Source: Bacteroidales bacterium
Lineage (GTDB): Bacteria; Bacteroidota; Bacteroidia; Bacteroidales; Muribaculaceae
Direction of reading: 5' to 3'
Assembly (NCBI GenBank): GCA_900769345.1
Contig: CAAGGJ010000053.1
Location: forward strand, 1 to 64,000
Length of the DNA: 64,000 nt
Within the stretch, counting starts at the first letter, position 1; every line of letters starts with the position of its first letter. Below the pieces are notes generated by a model. The model ran no database searches. It saw only the letters and a list, made by a program, of their open reading frames with translations, and was not told the DNA's origin. Below, piece by piece: positions 55,871 to 64,000 of this stretch. The translations under genes and the position numbers were made by a program.

Positions 55871-57208
55871 TTAGAATTCTATGATAAAACTTTCGAGCCA
55901 AATGGTGACAATACCAGCCAAATAACCCGCAAAAGCCATTATCGAGAATCTTTTGAGATACCATAAGAATGGTATTTTCTCGATACCCATAGCTACAACA
56001 CCGGCAGCAGAGCCGATAATCATGATGCTGCCACCTACACCGGCACAGAATGTGAGTAAGTGCCAGAACAAACCGTCTTGTATGAAATATTGTAAATAAG
56101 CCGGGTCGGCAGAAGCGTTCATGATGGCTTCGGTGGTAACAGGATACATATTCATACAAGCAGCCACAAGTGGCACATTATCAACTATCGATGACAGAAC
56201 ACCTATAATGCCATTGATGGTGTATGGTTCATGAATTTCGCTATCGAGCAGATGAGCAAGATTGCTCAACAAATTGGCTTGTTGGAGAGCACTAACAGCC
56301 ATCAAGATGCCAAGGAAGAATAGAATAGTGGACATATCGATGCTTCGGAGTGCCGAAGATATGCGGCCCTTCATCATCTTGTCGAGGTCGTACTTGTTGA
56401 CCACAATTTCGGTCAAAAGCCACATCGCGCCGAGCGAGATAAGGATGCCCATGTATGGCGGAAGCCCCGTAACAGACTTAAATATCGGCACAAACAAAAG
56501 CGACAATACACCGGTAATAAGTATTAACTTGCTCAACCTCGGGCGTGTAATCGACAATGATTCGCCTTCACGTTTATCGTTTTCGTTAAGCGGCTCGAGT
56601 GGCTCATTTTTTACGCAACGCGATGCGATGAATACCGGAATAACCACCGACACTATGCAAGGCACTATCAGGTAAGCGATAAGGTTGAGCGATGTGACAT
56701 AGTTCTTCATCCACAGCATGATGGTGGTGACGTCACCGATAGGTGACCATGCGCCGCCACTATTGGCCGCAATGATAATTACGCCGGCATATTTCCATCG
56801 TTCGCGATTGTTGTTAATCATGCGGCGAAGCATCATCACCATTATAATGGTGGTGGTCATGTTGTCGAGAATAGCCGACATAAAGAACGATAAGAATGCT
56901 ATCACCCACATCAGGTTACGCTTGTTTTGAGCAGTGATGCGGCGAGTGATAAATGCAAAGCCATCGTATTTGTCGATAAGTTCAACTATTGTCATTGCTC
57001 CAATCAAGAACACAACAATTTCGCATGTGTCTCCCAAGGCTTCGACCAAACGATAGGATAAATCCTGGTCGTGTGTGCCTATTGAATATGTGGCCCATAG
57101 CAAGCCGCACATTAATAGCGCAAATACTGCTTTGTTAATCCTAAGTACGTGTTCGGAAGCTATCATAAGATATCCAATAACGAACACTACTATCATTATT
57201 GCTACCAT
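55871..57208 (-). CDS. nhaD: NhaD-type sodium/proton antiporter
   Basis: 445 residues with about ten to eleven membrane helices. NhaD-type signatures include FLSFFMSAILDNMTTTIIM, AANSGGAWSPIGDVTTIMLW and ILSSIVDNVPLVAACM (N- and C-repeat halves of the ion transporter fold). It exports Na+ or Li+ in exchange for protons. It is convergent with the AlkD-like gene. Confidence 0.94.
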   Translation of the reverse strand: MVAIMIVVFVIGYLMIASEHVLRINKAVFALLMCGLLWATYSIGTHDQDLSYRLVEALGDTCEIVVFLIGAMTIVELIDKYDGFAFITRRITAQNKRNLMWVIAFLSFFMSAILDNMTTTIIMVMMLRRMINNNRERWKYAGVIIIAANSGGAWSPIGDVTTIMLWMKNYVTSLNLIAYLIVPCIVSVVIPVFIASRCVKNEPLEPLNENDKREGESLSITRPRLSKLILITGVLSLLFVPIFKSVTGLPPYMGILISLGAMWLLTEIVVNKYDLDKMMKGRISSALRSIDMSTILFFLGILMAVSALQQANLLSNLAHLLDSEIHEPYTINGIIGVLSSIVDNVPLVAACMNMYPVTTEAIMNASADPAYLQYFIQDGLFWHLLTFCAGVGGSIMIIGSAAGVVAMGIEKIPFLWYLKRFSIMAFAGYLAGIVTIWLESFIIEF

Positions 57209-57295
57209 AATTATTTTATAATGACTCTTTTGTTAATATCCTTTGTAATAAATAGGAATCTTTAGATTTAAATTTTAAGGTATGTCCGTAACATT

Positions 57296-57742
57296 TTAAC
57301 GTATGCGGTCGCTGTCTCTAAGCAGCTTTATGTCATGTGCAATTCCGCGACGTGCCAATAGGTCGAGAACGACGGCTATTGCAAATAAAGCCACAGCAAT
57401 ATAGTTGACAGAAACACTCGAAGTTTCATATTGACTGTAAACTGTGATGGCAAGGAATGCGATTAAACCTAATTCTGCCACTATGCAAACCGCGCAAAGC
57501 GACTTTTGCAACTTTAATAACTTGAATTTCGATAAAGTAAGTAAAGGCAGTACTACAGCCAACACAGTGAGCACTATCGACACCGGCGACAATGCTATAC
57601 CGTTGACATCATAAGTACCCAAGCAACTTACTGAAAGAGATGTATCGGCTGTCTCAACAAAAAACACATTAACTGATGCCAAAATTGCCATCATAACAGC
57701 CGATAAAAATAGATAAAGATTCTGCAATCGTTGGATTACCAT
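57296..57742 (-). CDS. DUF4293 family membrane protein
   Basis: 148 residues with four transmembrane helices. The N-terminus MVIQRLQNLYLFLSAVMMA and overall layout match DUF4293, a Bacteroidetes family of unknown function. It has its own promoter upstream. The nhaD gene begins 87 bp downstream on the same strand. Confidence 0.88.
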   Translation of the reverse strand: MVIQRLQNLYLFLSAVMMAILASVNVFFVETADTSLSVSCLGTYDVNGIALSPVSIVLTVLAVVLPLLTLSKFKLLKLQKSLCAVCIVAELGLIAFLAITVYSQYETSSVSVNYIAVALFAIAVVLDLLARRGIAHDIKLLRDSDRIR

Positions 57743-57795
57743 GATAGATTTATGTGATTAAATATTTATTATTAGTTTCCTTAAGTTTGATACTA

Positions 57796-57826
57796 CAAAA
57801 TTACATTATTAATGTTAAATAATCAA
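57796..57826 (-). promoter_or_regulatory. Promoter of the DUF4293 gene
   Basis: On the minus strand TTG (57824-57826), 20-bp spacer, TAATTTTG (57796-57803). Confidence 0.75.
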
Positions 57827-57866
57827 TTATTATGTTTCTATTTTTTTGTATAAAAAACTTTGTGTT

Positions 57867-57874
57867 TAACTTTG
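57867..57874 (+). promoter_or_regulatory. Candidate -7 box of the large TPR gene
   Basis: TAACTTTG matches TAnnTTTG. A TTTG at 57845-57848 lies 18 bp upstream, slightly closer than usual. The leader would be about 85 nt. Confidence 0.55.
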
Positions 57875-57903
57875 GCATAAGATTTGCGATAAATAGACCA
57901 AAA

Positions 57904-57930
57904 AGGCTCAAAAATAAGCATTATGAGCCT
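57904..57930 (+). other. Hairpin in the leader of the large TPR gene
   Basis: AGGCTCA (57904-57910) pairs with TGAGCCT (57924-57930), 13-nt loop, in the likely 5' untranslated region. On the minus strand it is followed by T-runs, so it could also terminate antisense transcription. Confidence 0.45.
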
Positions 57931-57965
57931 AAAAAATCACAAATATATTTGTTAGATTCATCAAT

Positions 57966-60167
57966 ATGAACATTAATCTTCTTAACGAGAAAAACGACAT
58001 TAATAGGTGGATACTTGGCCATAATTATTTTTCAGCCTTCAAAGGTATGGAACAGCTTGTGGCAAAAGCCGATAACGATGCTTTGAAACGCGAGTTTTCA
58101 TCGCTTTTCGACTCGTATAAATATATGCTCGACTATATGGTGAAGGGGTATGAAGATCCCGACCGAGACAACATGCTCAATCGAATAGAGAAGGATATGT
58201 TTTCTCTTACCGATAGGCTTGTGGCTGAAATCAATGCTGCCCAATCGACTGAACTCTTCTATATTCGCAGGAGCAGTCGCACCGTTGATGCTATGAGCGT
58301 GCTTCGCGATTATGAGAAGTGCAATGCCGGTATTGCTGATTCGCTTGTGGTTGATAAAAATGCCATGTATGAATATCGCGAAAAGCTTGAAAGTGAGCTG
58401 TTTTCCTATGTTTGGACTTCGTTCCCTGCCTCGGATGCCGATATGGATGTGATGCGAGCATGCGTTGATGTGGATGCGCACCATCCTACACAGTTCAAGC
58501 AGCTTATGCTTGGCGCCATATTCTTGAGTTTGCTGCAGTTTTTCGATGAGCAGAAATTGCTTATTTTGCTTAATGCCTATGGACAATATGTCCGCCCGGG
58601 TGAGCATCAAGATTCGGCTGTGGCAATGCGGGCACTCGTGTATGCTGTGATAGCTATGTATCGCCATAGTCGTCGCACCACTGTGTACGACGACTTGAGC
58701 AAGCAAATAGCTATGCTTGGCGAAATAGAGAGTTTTAGCGATGATTTGCAGGGCATTTTTATTAATTTGGTGAAGGCTAAGTACACCGACGATATCACTC
58801 GACAACTCGAGAAAGATATCATGCCCGGGTTGATGAATATAGCACCCGATATTATCGAAGAGGCAAAAAAAGGAAACGGATTGCTTGATTTGTCGAACCT
58901 TGAAGAGAATCCCGAATGGAAAGATAAACTCGACAAATCGGGAATAACCAAAAAAATAAGGGAATTCAGCGAACTTCAAAGTAAAGGTAACGATGTGTTT
59001 ATGAACACATTTGTGCGACTGAAGAATTTTCCGTTCTTTAAGCAACTTTACAATTGGTTCCGACCATTTCACTACGATAATTATCATGTGGCCAAAGCAC
59101 TTGCCGGCACCACCGACTCCATTAAGACAATAATCGACAAGTCGAGTTATTTGTGCGATAGCGATAAGTTCTCATTTGCTCTTTCGATGGGTCAATTGGC
59201 TGGAGTACAGCGTGATATGTTGCAGCAGCAGTTCGATTTGCCTGACCAAGAACTGAGCGAGCTATCCGATATACCCAATCCTCAAGGAGAACGCCTGCGC
59301 GTGGTTAATAGCGTGATTAAAGATATGTATCGCTTCTTCAAGTTGTTCTCGCGCCGCTCTGAGTTTGCCGATATTTTCAAAAGTAACATGAATCTAATGG
59401 CAATAGAAGTATTGCAGCCTTACTTCAAAAATGAGGCTATAATATCTTCGGTGGCAGATACTTACTTTGAGTCGAAACAATATAAAGAAGCTGCTTCATA
59501 CTACGAAATGCTGCTTACTGAGTGTAAAAATGTTAACAACATCTATTTGCAAAAGTTGGCGTTTGCATATCAAAACAATAAGGAGCATCGTAAGGCATTG
59601 AAGTATTATCTCAAATATTCGCTTGCGAGGGAAGATGATGTTTGGAACTTGAAGCGCATAGCTCAGTGTTATAGAAGTTTGGGGCAGACCGACGAAGCTT
59701 CGAAATATATGAATAAGGCACTCCAATTGAAACCCGATAGCGTTTCACTAAATTTGCTGGCCGGACATTATCTTCTCGAAGATGGCAAGATAGATGAAGC
59801 CATAACTCTATATTATAAGGTGGATTATCTTGATAGCAAAGAGAACTCAGCATGGCGCCCTCTTGCCTGGTGTCTATTCTTGAAAAAAGACTTTGAACAA
59901 AGCCGTAAATACTATAATAAGGTAATAGACGGACTAAAGCACGAGCAAGCCGATTATATGAATTTCGGACACTTGTGCTTGGCAGAAAGCCATTTTGAGG
60001 AAGCAATGGCATATTATTACAATGCTTACACGCTATGCGACAGCAATATCGACACTTTCCGGAGCAAATGGAATAAAGATGTGAAATGGCTTGTTCAGGC
60101 AGGCGTGGCAGAACGGTCGATTCCACTTATTGTCGATGCCATAGCGTTGCGTCTTACGGGCAAATAG
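57966..60167 (+). CDS. Large cytosolic TPR-repeat protein
   Basis: 733 residues, no signal peptide or membrane segments. The first 450 residues are helical and not recognisable. TPR repeats run from about residue 495 to 690 (ADTYFESKQYKEAASYYEML, FAYQNNKEHRKALKYYLKYS, GHYLLEDGKIDEAITLYYKV, CLFLKKDFEQSRKYYNKVID). Probably a scaffold for a protein complex. No functional partner is apparent next to it. It has a long leader with a hairpin. Confidence 0.82.
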   Translation: MNINLLNEKNDINRWILGHNYFSAFKGMEQLVAKADNDALKREFSSLFDSYKYMLDYMVKGYEDPDRDNMLNRIEKDMFSLTDRLVAEINAAQSTELFYIRRSSRTVDAMSVLRDYEKCNAGIADSLVVDKNAMYEYREKLESELFSYVWTSFPASDADMDVMRACVDVDAHHPTQFKQLMLGAIFLSLLQFFDEQKLLILLNAYGQYVRPGEHQDSAVAMRALVYAVIAMYRHSRRTTVYDDLSKQIAMLGEIESFSDDLQGIFINLVKAKYTDDITRQLEKDIMPGLMNIAPDIIEEAKKGNGLLDLSNLEENPEWKDKLDKSGITKKIREFSELQSKGNDVFMNTFVRLKNFPFFKQLYNWFRPFHYDNYHVAKALAGTTDSIKTIIDKSSYLCDSDKFSFALSMGQLAGVQRDMLQQQFDLPDQELSELSDIPNPQGERLRVVNSVIKDMYRFFKLFSRRSEFADIFKSNMNLMAIEVLQPYFKNEAIISSVADTYFESKQYKEAASYYEMLLTECKNVNNIYLQKLAFAYQNNKEHRKALKYYLKYSLAREDDVWNLKRIAQCYRSLGQTDEASKYMNKALQLKPDSVSLNLLAGHYLLEDGKIDEAITLYYKVDYLDSKENSAWRPLAWCLFLKKDFEQSRKYYNKVIDGLKHEQADYMNFGHLCLAESHFEEAMAYYYNAYTLCDSNIDTFRSKWNKDVKWLVQAGVAERSIPLIVDAIALRLTGK

Positions 60168-60270
60168 TGGTACTTATCGGGCCGAATATATGGTTCTATC
60201 CTTTGTCACACATAAATGCACCCGGGAAAATATATTTTGCTGATATTGCTGTATTTGCATAATAATTTCG

Positions 60271-60278
60271 TAAATTTG
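60271..60278 (+). promoter_or_regulatory. Candidate -7 box of the M3 peptidase gene
   Basis: TAAATTTG matches TAnnTTTG. A TTG at 60246-60248 lies 22 bp upstream. The leader is about 35 nt. Confidence 0.55.
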
Positions 60279-60318
60279 CAATCGTTATAACAGAAACAAA
60301 CAACATAACACAAACATA

Positions 60319-62412
60319 ATGAAAAAATTATTAATTGGGCTCGCCCTTTTATCTTCATGTGCATCAAATATGAATGATAACAACATCTTGATGAGCGAAT
60401 TCAAAACCACAAATGGTGCGATTCCGTTCGACAAAATCAAAAAAACAGATTACGAACCCGCTTTTGAGTGGGCAATTAAGAAAAATGTGGCTGAAATAGA
60501 GGAAATCACCTCCAATCCCGATGATCCTACATTCGAAAACACTATCGTGGCATTCGAACGCAGTGGTAAGGACTTGGCAAGAATTATGCGCGTGTTCGAC
60601 GCATTGCTTAATGCCGATGGTGATGACGAACTTATGGCAATATCGGAGCGAATCACTCCTATGGTGTCGGAGCACTCTACCAGCATCATTCTTAACGAAA
60701 AGTTGTGGAAACGTATTGAATATGTTCACAACAATTGCGACACAGCTAATCTCGATCACGAAAGCAAGATGCTTTTGAAAAAGATGTATTCAGAATTTGT
60801 CAACAACGGCGCATCGCTCGAAGGTGCCGATCGTGGCAAGTATCGCGACATCATGCAACGCTTGTCGTTGGCTACCCTTAAGTTCGGTCAAAATGCTCTC
60901 AAAGCAACCTCTGCCTATAGCTTGTGGCTGAAAGATGACGAACTCGATGGGCTCCCTGAAAGTGCTATTGAGGCAGCCAAGGTGGATGCAAAAAATAAGA
61001 ATAACGAAGGAGGTAACTATCTGATTACTCTTCAGTTCCCGAGTTACTCTGCATTTATGAAGTACTCTACTCACCGCGACCTTCGCGAGAAACTGTATAA
61101 AGCGTATAACTCACAATGCATTGGCGGCGAATTCAGCAATATAGAACTGATGTCGGAGATTACAGAGTTGCGCTACGAACTTGCTAAGTTGCTTGGTTTT
61201 AAGAATTTCGCCGAGTATAATTTGGTTAACACAATGGCAGCTAACCCTACAAATGTTTACAACCTGCTCGACCAACTTCGCGACTCTTATCGCGATGCTC
61301 AGAAAGCCGAAATAGCCGAGCTTGAGCAATATGCTTCGCAGCTTGAAGGTAAACCCATGAAGATTATGCCCTGGGATTACTCATATTATTATGAAAAACT
61401 CAAGGACAGCAAGTATAGCTTCAACGACGAAGTGCTACGCCCCTATTTCGAACTAAACAATGTTATAAAGGGTGTGTTTGGTTTTGCTACCAAGATGTAC
61501 GGTTTGCAATTTGTGGAAAATCACGACGCGCAAGTATATCACCCCGATGTGAAAGTATATAATGTAAGCGACGAAAACGGAGAGTTTGTGGGTATGCTTT
61601 ATGCCGACTTCTTCCCACGCGACACTAAGCGTAGTGGCGCTTGGATGACCGAATTTGCGGGTCAAAGCATCGACGAAAATGGTAAGAATATTCGTCCGCT
61701 TATTACCATAGTTACTAATTTTACCCCTCCTACCGATAATAAGCCTTCGCTCTTGACATACTACGAGGTAGAGACTTTCTTGCATGAGTTTGGTCACGCA
61801 TTGCATGGTTTGCTTTCTGACTGCAAGTATTCGTCGCTTTCGGGCACAAGTGTGTTCCATGATTTTGTGGAATTGCCTTCGCAGTTCAATGAGAACTACC
61901 TTACTCAGAAAGAATTCCTCGACAGTTTTGCAAAGCACTATCAGACCGGAGAGAAGATTCCGCAGGAGATGATCGACAAAATTATAGCAGCTTCGCAATT
62001 TGGTGCCGCATACTCATGCATTCGCCAATTGAATTTCGGCTATCTCGACATGGCATGGCACACTATCACAGCACCTGTGACCGACCCTATCAAGTTTGAG
62101 GAAGAAGCCATTAAAAATGTGGAAATATTCAATCCGGTGGAAGGAACAGCTATTTCGCCTAAATTCACTCATATCTTCTCGGGCGGATATGCAGCCGGCT
62201 ATTATGGTTACAAGTGGGCTGAAGTTCTTGATGCCGATGCGTTCGCCAAATTCCTAGAGGACGGCATATTCAATCAAGCCACAGCACATTCGTTCCGCGA
62301 TAATATTCTCAAACGAGGCGGAAGTGAAGATCCTATGGTGCTTTACAAGCGATTTAGAGGTCAAGCTCCTACAGTAGATGCATTGCTGAAAAGAGACGGA
62401 ATCAAGAAATAA
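60319..62412 (+). CDS. M3 family peptidase (Dcp/oligopeptidase A-like) lipoprotein
   Basis: 697 residues. The zinc motif is HEFGH at 489-493 in ETFLHEFGHALHG. The signal peptide ends in LSSC with Cys14 as the lipid site, so it is likely periplasm-facing. The sequence is close to peptidyl-dipeptidase Dcp (about 680 residues), which releases C-terminal dipeptides. A stem-loop terminator follows. Confidence 0.93.
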   Translation: MKKLLIGLALLSSCASNMNDNNILMSEFKTTNGAIPFDKIKKTDYEPAFEWAIKKNVAEIEEITSNPDDPTFENTIVAFERSGKDLARIMRVFDALLNADGDDELMAISERITPMVSEHSTSIILNEKLWKRIEYVHNNCDTANLDHESKMLLKKMYSEFVNNGASLEGADRGKYRDIMQRLSLATLKFGQNALKATSAYSLWLKDDELDGLPESAIEAAKVDAKNKNNEGGNYLITLQFPSYSAFMKYSTHRDLREKLYKAYNSQCIGGEFSNIELMSEITELRYELAKLLGFKNFAEYNLVNTMAANPTNVYNLLDQLRDSYRDAQKAEIAELEQYASQLEGKPMKIMPWDYSYYYEKLKDSKYSFNDEVLRPYFELNNVIKGVFGFATKMYGLQFVENHDAQVYHPDVKVYNVSDENGEFVGMLYADFFPRDTKRSGAWMTEFAGQSIDENGKNIRPLITIVTNFTPPTDNKPSLLTYYEVETFLHEFGHALHGLLSDCKYSSLSGTSVFHDFVELPSQFNENYLTQKEFLDSFAKHYQTGEKIPQEMIDKIIAASQFGAAYSCIRQLNFGYLDMAWHTITAPVTDPIKFEEEAIKNVEIFNPVEGTAISPKFTHIFSGGYAAGYYGYKWAEVLDADAFAKFLEDGIFNQATAHSFRDNILKRGGSEDPMVLYKRFRGQAPTVDALLKRDGIKK

Positions 62413-62470
62413 TGATTCGCTTGGCGAACTTAATCGAAAATAAACTTAAAAATTCGATATTTGTTAATAA

Positions 62471-62506
62471 AATAAGGGGCATTTGATGCTCCTTATTTTT
62501 ATTTTC
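62471..62506 (+). terminator. Intrinsic terminator after the M3 gene
   Basis: AATAAGGGGCAT pairs with ATGCTCCTTATT (12 bp, one G-T) around a 3-nt loop, followed by a T-rich tail. Confidence 0.9.
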
Positions 62507-62508
62507 AT

Positions 62509-62516
62509 TAATTTTG
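62509..62516 (+). promoter_or_regulatory. Candidate -7 box of the dCMP deaminase gene
   Basis: TAATTTTG just after the M3 terminator. TTTG at 62482-62485 lies 23 bp upstream, rather far. Confidence 0.5.
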
Positions 62517-62592
62517 TGTATTGTTAAATGCGTGTTCACTCGGTTGAATACTATTGGCCGAGAAAATGCGAGTATTTATTATAGTTACAGCG

Positions 62593-63027
62593 ATGGATAA
62601 TAGTTCTGACAAGCAACACCAACTCGATGCCCGCTATTTGAGAATGGCAATGATATGGGCTGAAAATTCTTATTGTCGACGCCGCCAAGTGGGTGCGATA
62701 ATAGTGAAGGAAAAGATGATAATATCTGATGGATTCAATGGCACGCCATCGGGCTTTGAGAATGTGTGTGAAGACGAAGAAGGCAATACTAAAGCCTATG
62801 TGTTACACGCCGAAGCCAACGCTATTACCAAGGTTGCTCGTAGCGGCAACAGCAGCAATGGCGCCACACTATATGTCACCACTTCGCCATGTATAGAGTG
62901 CGCCAAGCTTATTATCCAATCAGGAATTAAACGTGTGGTGTATAACGAACTTTATCGCATTCACGATGGCATCGACTTGCTCGAGCGTGCCGGTGTGCAA
63001 TGCATACAGATTGACATAACAAAGTAA
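62593..63027 (+). CDS. Deoxycytidylate deaminase-family protein
   Basis: 144 residues from ATG 62593; a start at 62566 would add residues that do not fit the family. Zinc ligands are His72 in HAEANA with catalytic Glu74, and Cys100 and Cys103 in PCIEC. The ENSYCRRRQVGAIIV and SDGFNGTPSGFENVCED segments match dCMP deaminase/ComEB. It deaminates dCMP to dUMP for dTMP synthesis. It precedes an S41 protease gene by 26 bp, so the two are probably co-transcribed. Confidence 0.92.
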   Translation: MDNSSDKQHQLDARYLRMAMIWAENSYCRRRQVGAIIVKEKMIISDGFNGTPSGFENVCEDEEGNTKAYVLHAEANAITKVARSGNSSNGATLYVTTSPCIECAKLIIQSGIKRVVYNELYRIHDGIDLLERAGVQCIQIDITK

Positions 63028-63053
63028 GGGAAATTTAGAACGATTATTAAAGA

Positions 63054-64000
63054 ATGAGTACTTCGAAACAACCATTAGTTTGGTTACCTCTTATTATATC
63101 CATATCGGTGGTGCTTGGTGTGTTTGTGGGCACACGATTCTCGAGTCATAAGTTCTTGGCCGACCACGACCGAAAACTAAATATGATTCTGAATCTTATT
63201 GCCGATGACTATGTCGACACAATGACCATAAGCGACCTCGTGGAGATGACAATACCGGAATTGCTTGGCAATCTCGACCCACATACCACATATCTTGATT
63301 CTAAAAGCCTGCGTGAAGCCAATGAGGATATCGAGGGCGTGTTTAGTGGAATAGGCATTTCGTTTTTGATTAACAATGATTCTATCAATGTGGTGGAAGT
63401 GATAGCCGGCGGACCGGCTGAAAAGGCGGGAATGCAAGCCGGTGACCGAATTGTGACTATCAACGATTCACTGTTTGTGGGACCGAAAGTTAAGGATACT
63501 GACGTACGTTCTCATCTGCGTGGCGTGCGCGAATCGATAGTAAAACTGGGTGTGAAACGCGGTAATTCGAAGAAATTGCTATCATTTAATGTCACTCGCG
63601 GCGATATCCCGGTCAATTCGGTTGATGCCGCATATATGATAGACAAATCTACCGGATATATCAAAGTAAACAAATTTAGCCGCACTACTTACGACGAATT
63701 TTTGATGGGACTTATCAATTTAAAGAGCGAAGGTGCCAAGAATTATATCGTAGACTTGCGAGGCAATGGCGGAGGTATTATGGAAATGGCTATTCTCATG
63801 GCAAACGAATTTCTGCCCTCCGATCAACTTATCGTTTATACTCGCAGCCGCGACAAACGCAACGATTCGGAAGTGTGGAGCGACGGCAACGGTTCTTTCC
63901 AAGAGTCGCAATTGGTGGTGCTTATAGATGAATTCTCTGCCAGCTCAAGCGAGATATTTGCCGGAGCTATACAAGACAACGATAGAGGTTTGATAGTGGG
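63054..64000 (+). CDS. S41 family C-terminal processing peptidase, 3' end cut off
   Basis: 315 residues visible from ATG 63054, running off the right edge. One N-terminal membrane anchor (VWLPLIISISVVLGVFVG), a PDZ domain at about 95-175 (GGPAEKAGMQAGDRIVTIND), then the catalytic domain starting near 195 with the Ser nucleophile in FSASSSEIFAGA. This family trims or degrades periplasmic proteins. The Lys of the catalytic dyad lies in the part not seen. Follows the dCMP deaminase gene. Confidence 0.92.
   Translation, partial: MSTSKQPLVWLPLIISISVVLGVFVGTRFSSHKFLADHDRKLNMILNLIADDYVDTMTISDLVEMTIPELLGNLDPHTTYLDSKSLREANEDIEGVFSGIGISFLINNDSINVVEVIAGGPAEKAGMQAGDRIVTINDSLFVGPKVKDTDVRSHLRGVRESIVKLGVKRGNSKKLLSFNVTRGDIPVNSVDAAYMIDKSTGYIKVNKFSRTTYDEFLMGLINLKSEGAKNYIVDLRGNGGGIMEMAILMANEFLPSDQLIVYTRSRDKRNDSEVWSDGNGSFQESQLVVLIDEFSASSSEIFAGAIQDNDRGLIV

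Noticed and set aside
58098..59087. A 329-codon open frame opposite the TPR gene
   Set aside because: It is a shadow of the TPR coding sequence with no recognisable domain.
1..64000. tRNA, rRNA, CRISPR arrays and insertion sequences
   Set aside because: Gaps were read through and no cloverleaf, spaced repeats, transposase or terminal inverted repeats were seen.

Overview
This window is chromosomal DNA from a member of the Bacteroidales. A family such as Muribaculaceae would fit, but the family-level call is an inference. Several starts lack a Shine-Dalgarno sequence. Promoters repeatedly match the Bacteroidetes pattern TTTG-N19/20-TAnnTTTG. The proteins include families typical of the phylum (DUF4251, DUF4293, OstA-like, THUMP-like methyltransferase, a Cys-type dipeptidyl peptidase III). 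Most of the window is densely packed housekeeping genes. I saw no phage, insertion sequence, CRISPR array, rRNA or tRNA.

Layout: 1-5488 (minus) is a likely operon uvrB, ygiQ-type radical SAM gene, S9 peptidase (runs off the left edge). 5548-7118 is a small cassette (tiny winged-helix-like protein plus zinc alcohol dehydrogenase) bracketed by a 22-bp near-identical direct repeat. 7204-20951 holds an ABC-F ATPase, M13 peptidase, then proteostasis and nucleotide genes: trigger factor, clpP-clpX, recQ, guaB, and a large parvulin. 21173-28464 is a compact run: SurA-like chaperone, OstA-like protein, mutL, serine hydrolase, GH43-like glycosidase. 28557-30985 pairs a TPR/beta-propeller protein with flotillin-like FloA. 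31113-35960 has an MscS channel, histidinol phosphatase, MetA and a U32 protein. 35982-41455 holds a minus-strand nitrilase/acyltransferase/small-protein operon, a LolC/E-like permease, a membrane protein with smpB, and a THUMP-like methyltransferase. 41761-47390 holds ligA, a DUF4251 lipoprotein, a guanylate-kinase-like P-loop protein divergent from a CPBP protease, lptB and udk. 47676-55132 holds MlaE/MlaF-type transporter genes, dxr, rseP, an RlmI-like methyltransferase and dipeptidyl peptidase III. 55232-64000 holds an AlkD-like protein, NhaD antiporter, DUF4293 protein, a large TPR protein, M3 peptidase, dCMP deaminase and an S41 protease (runs off the right edge).

Functional themes are outer-membrane biogenesis (parvulins, OstA-like, LptB, RseP, MlaEF, LolC/E-like), protein quality control (Tig, ClpXP, SmpB, RseP, CPBP, FloA), DNA repair (UvrB, RecQ, MutL, LigA, AlkD-like) and periplasmic peptide breakdown (S9, M13, M49, M3, S41). 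No clear-cut undescribed defence or mobile system is present. The features most worth a second look are the repeat-flanked wHTH/dehydrogenase cassette, a MutL whose endonuclease motifs are lost, the P-loop variant kinase with overlapping divergent promoters, and unusual RNA structures around guaB.
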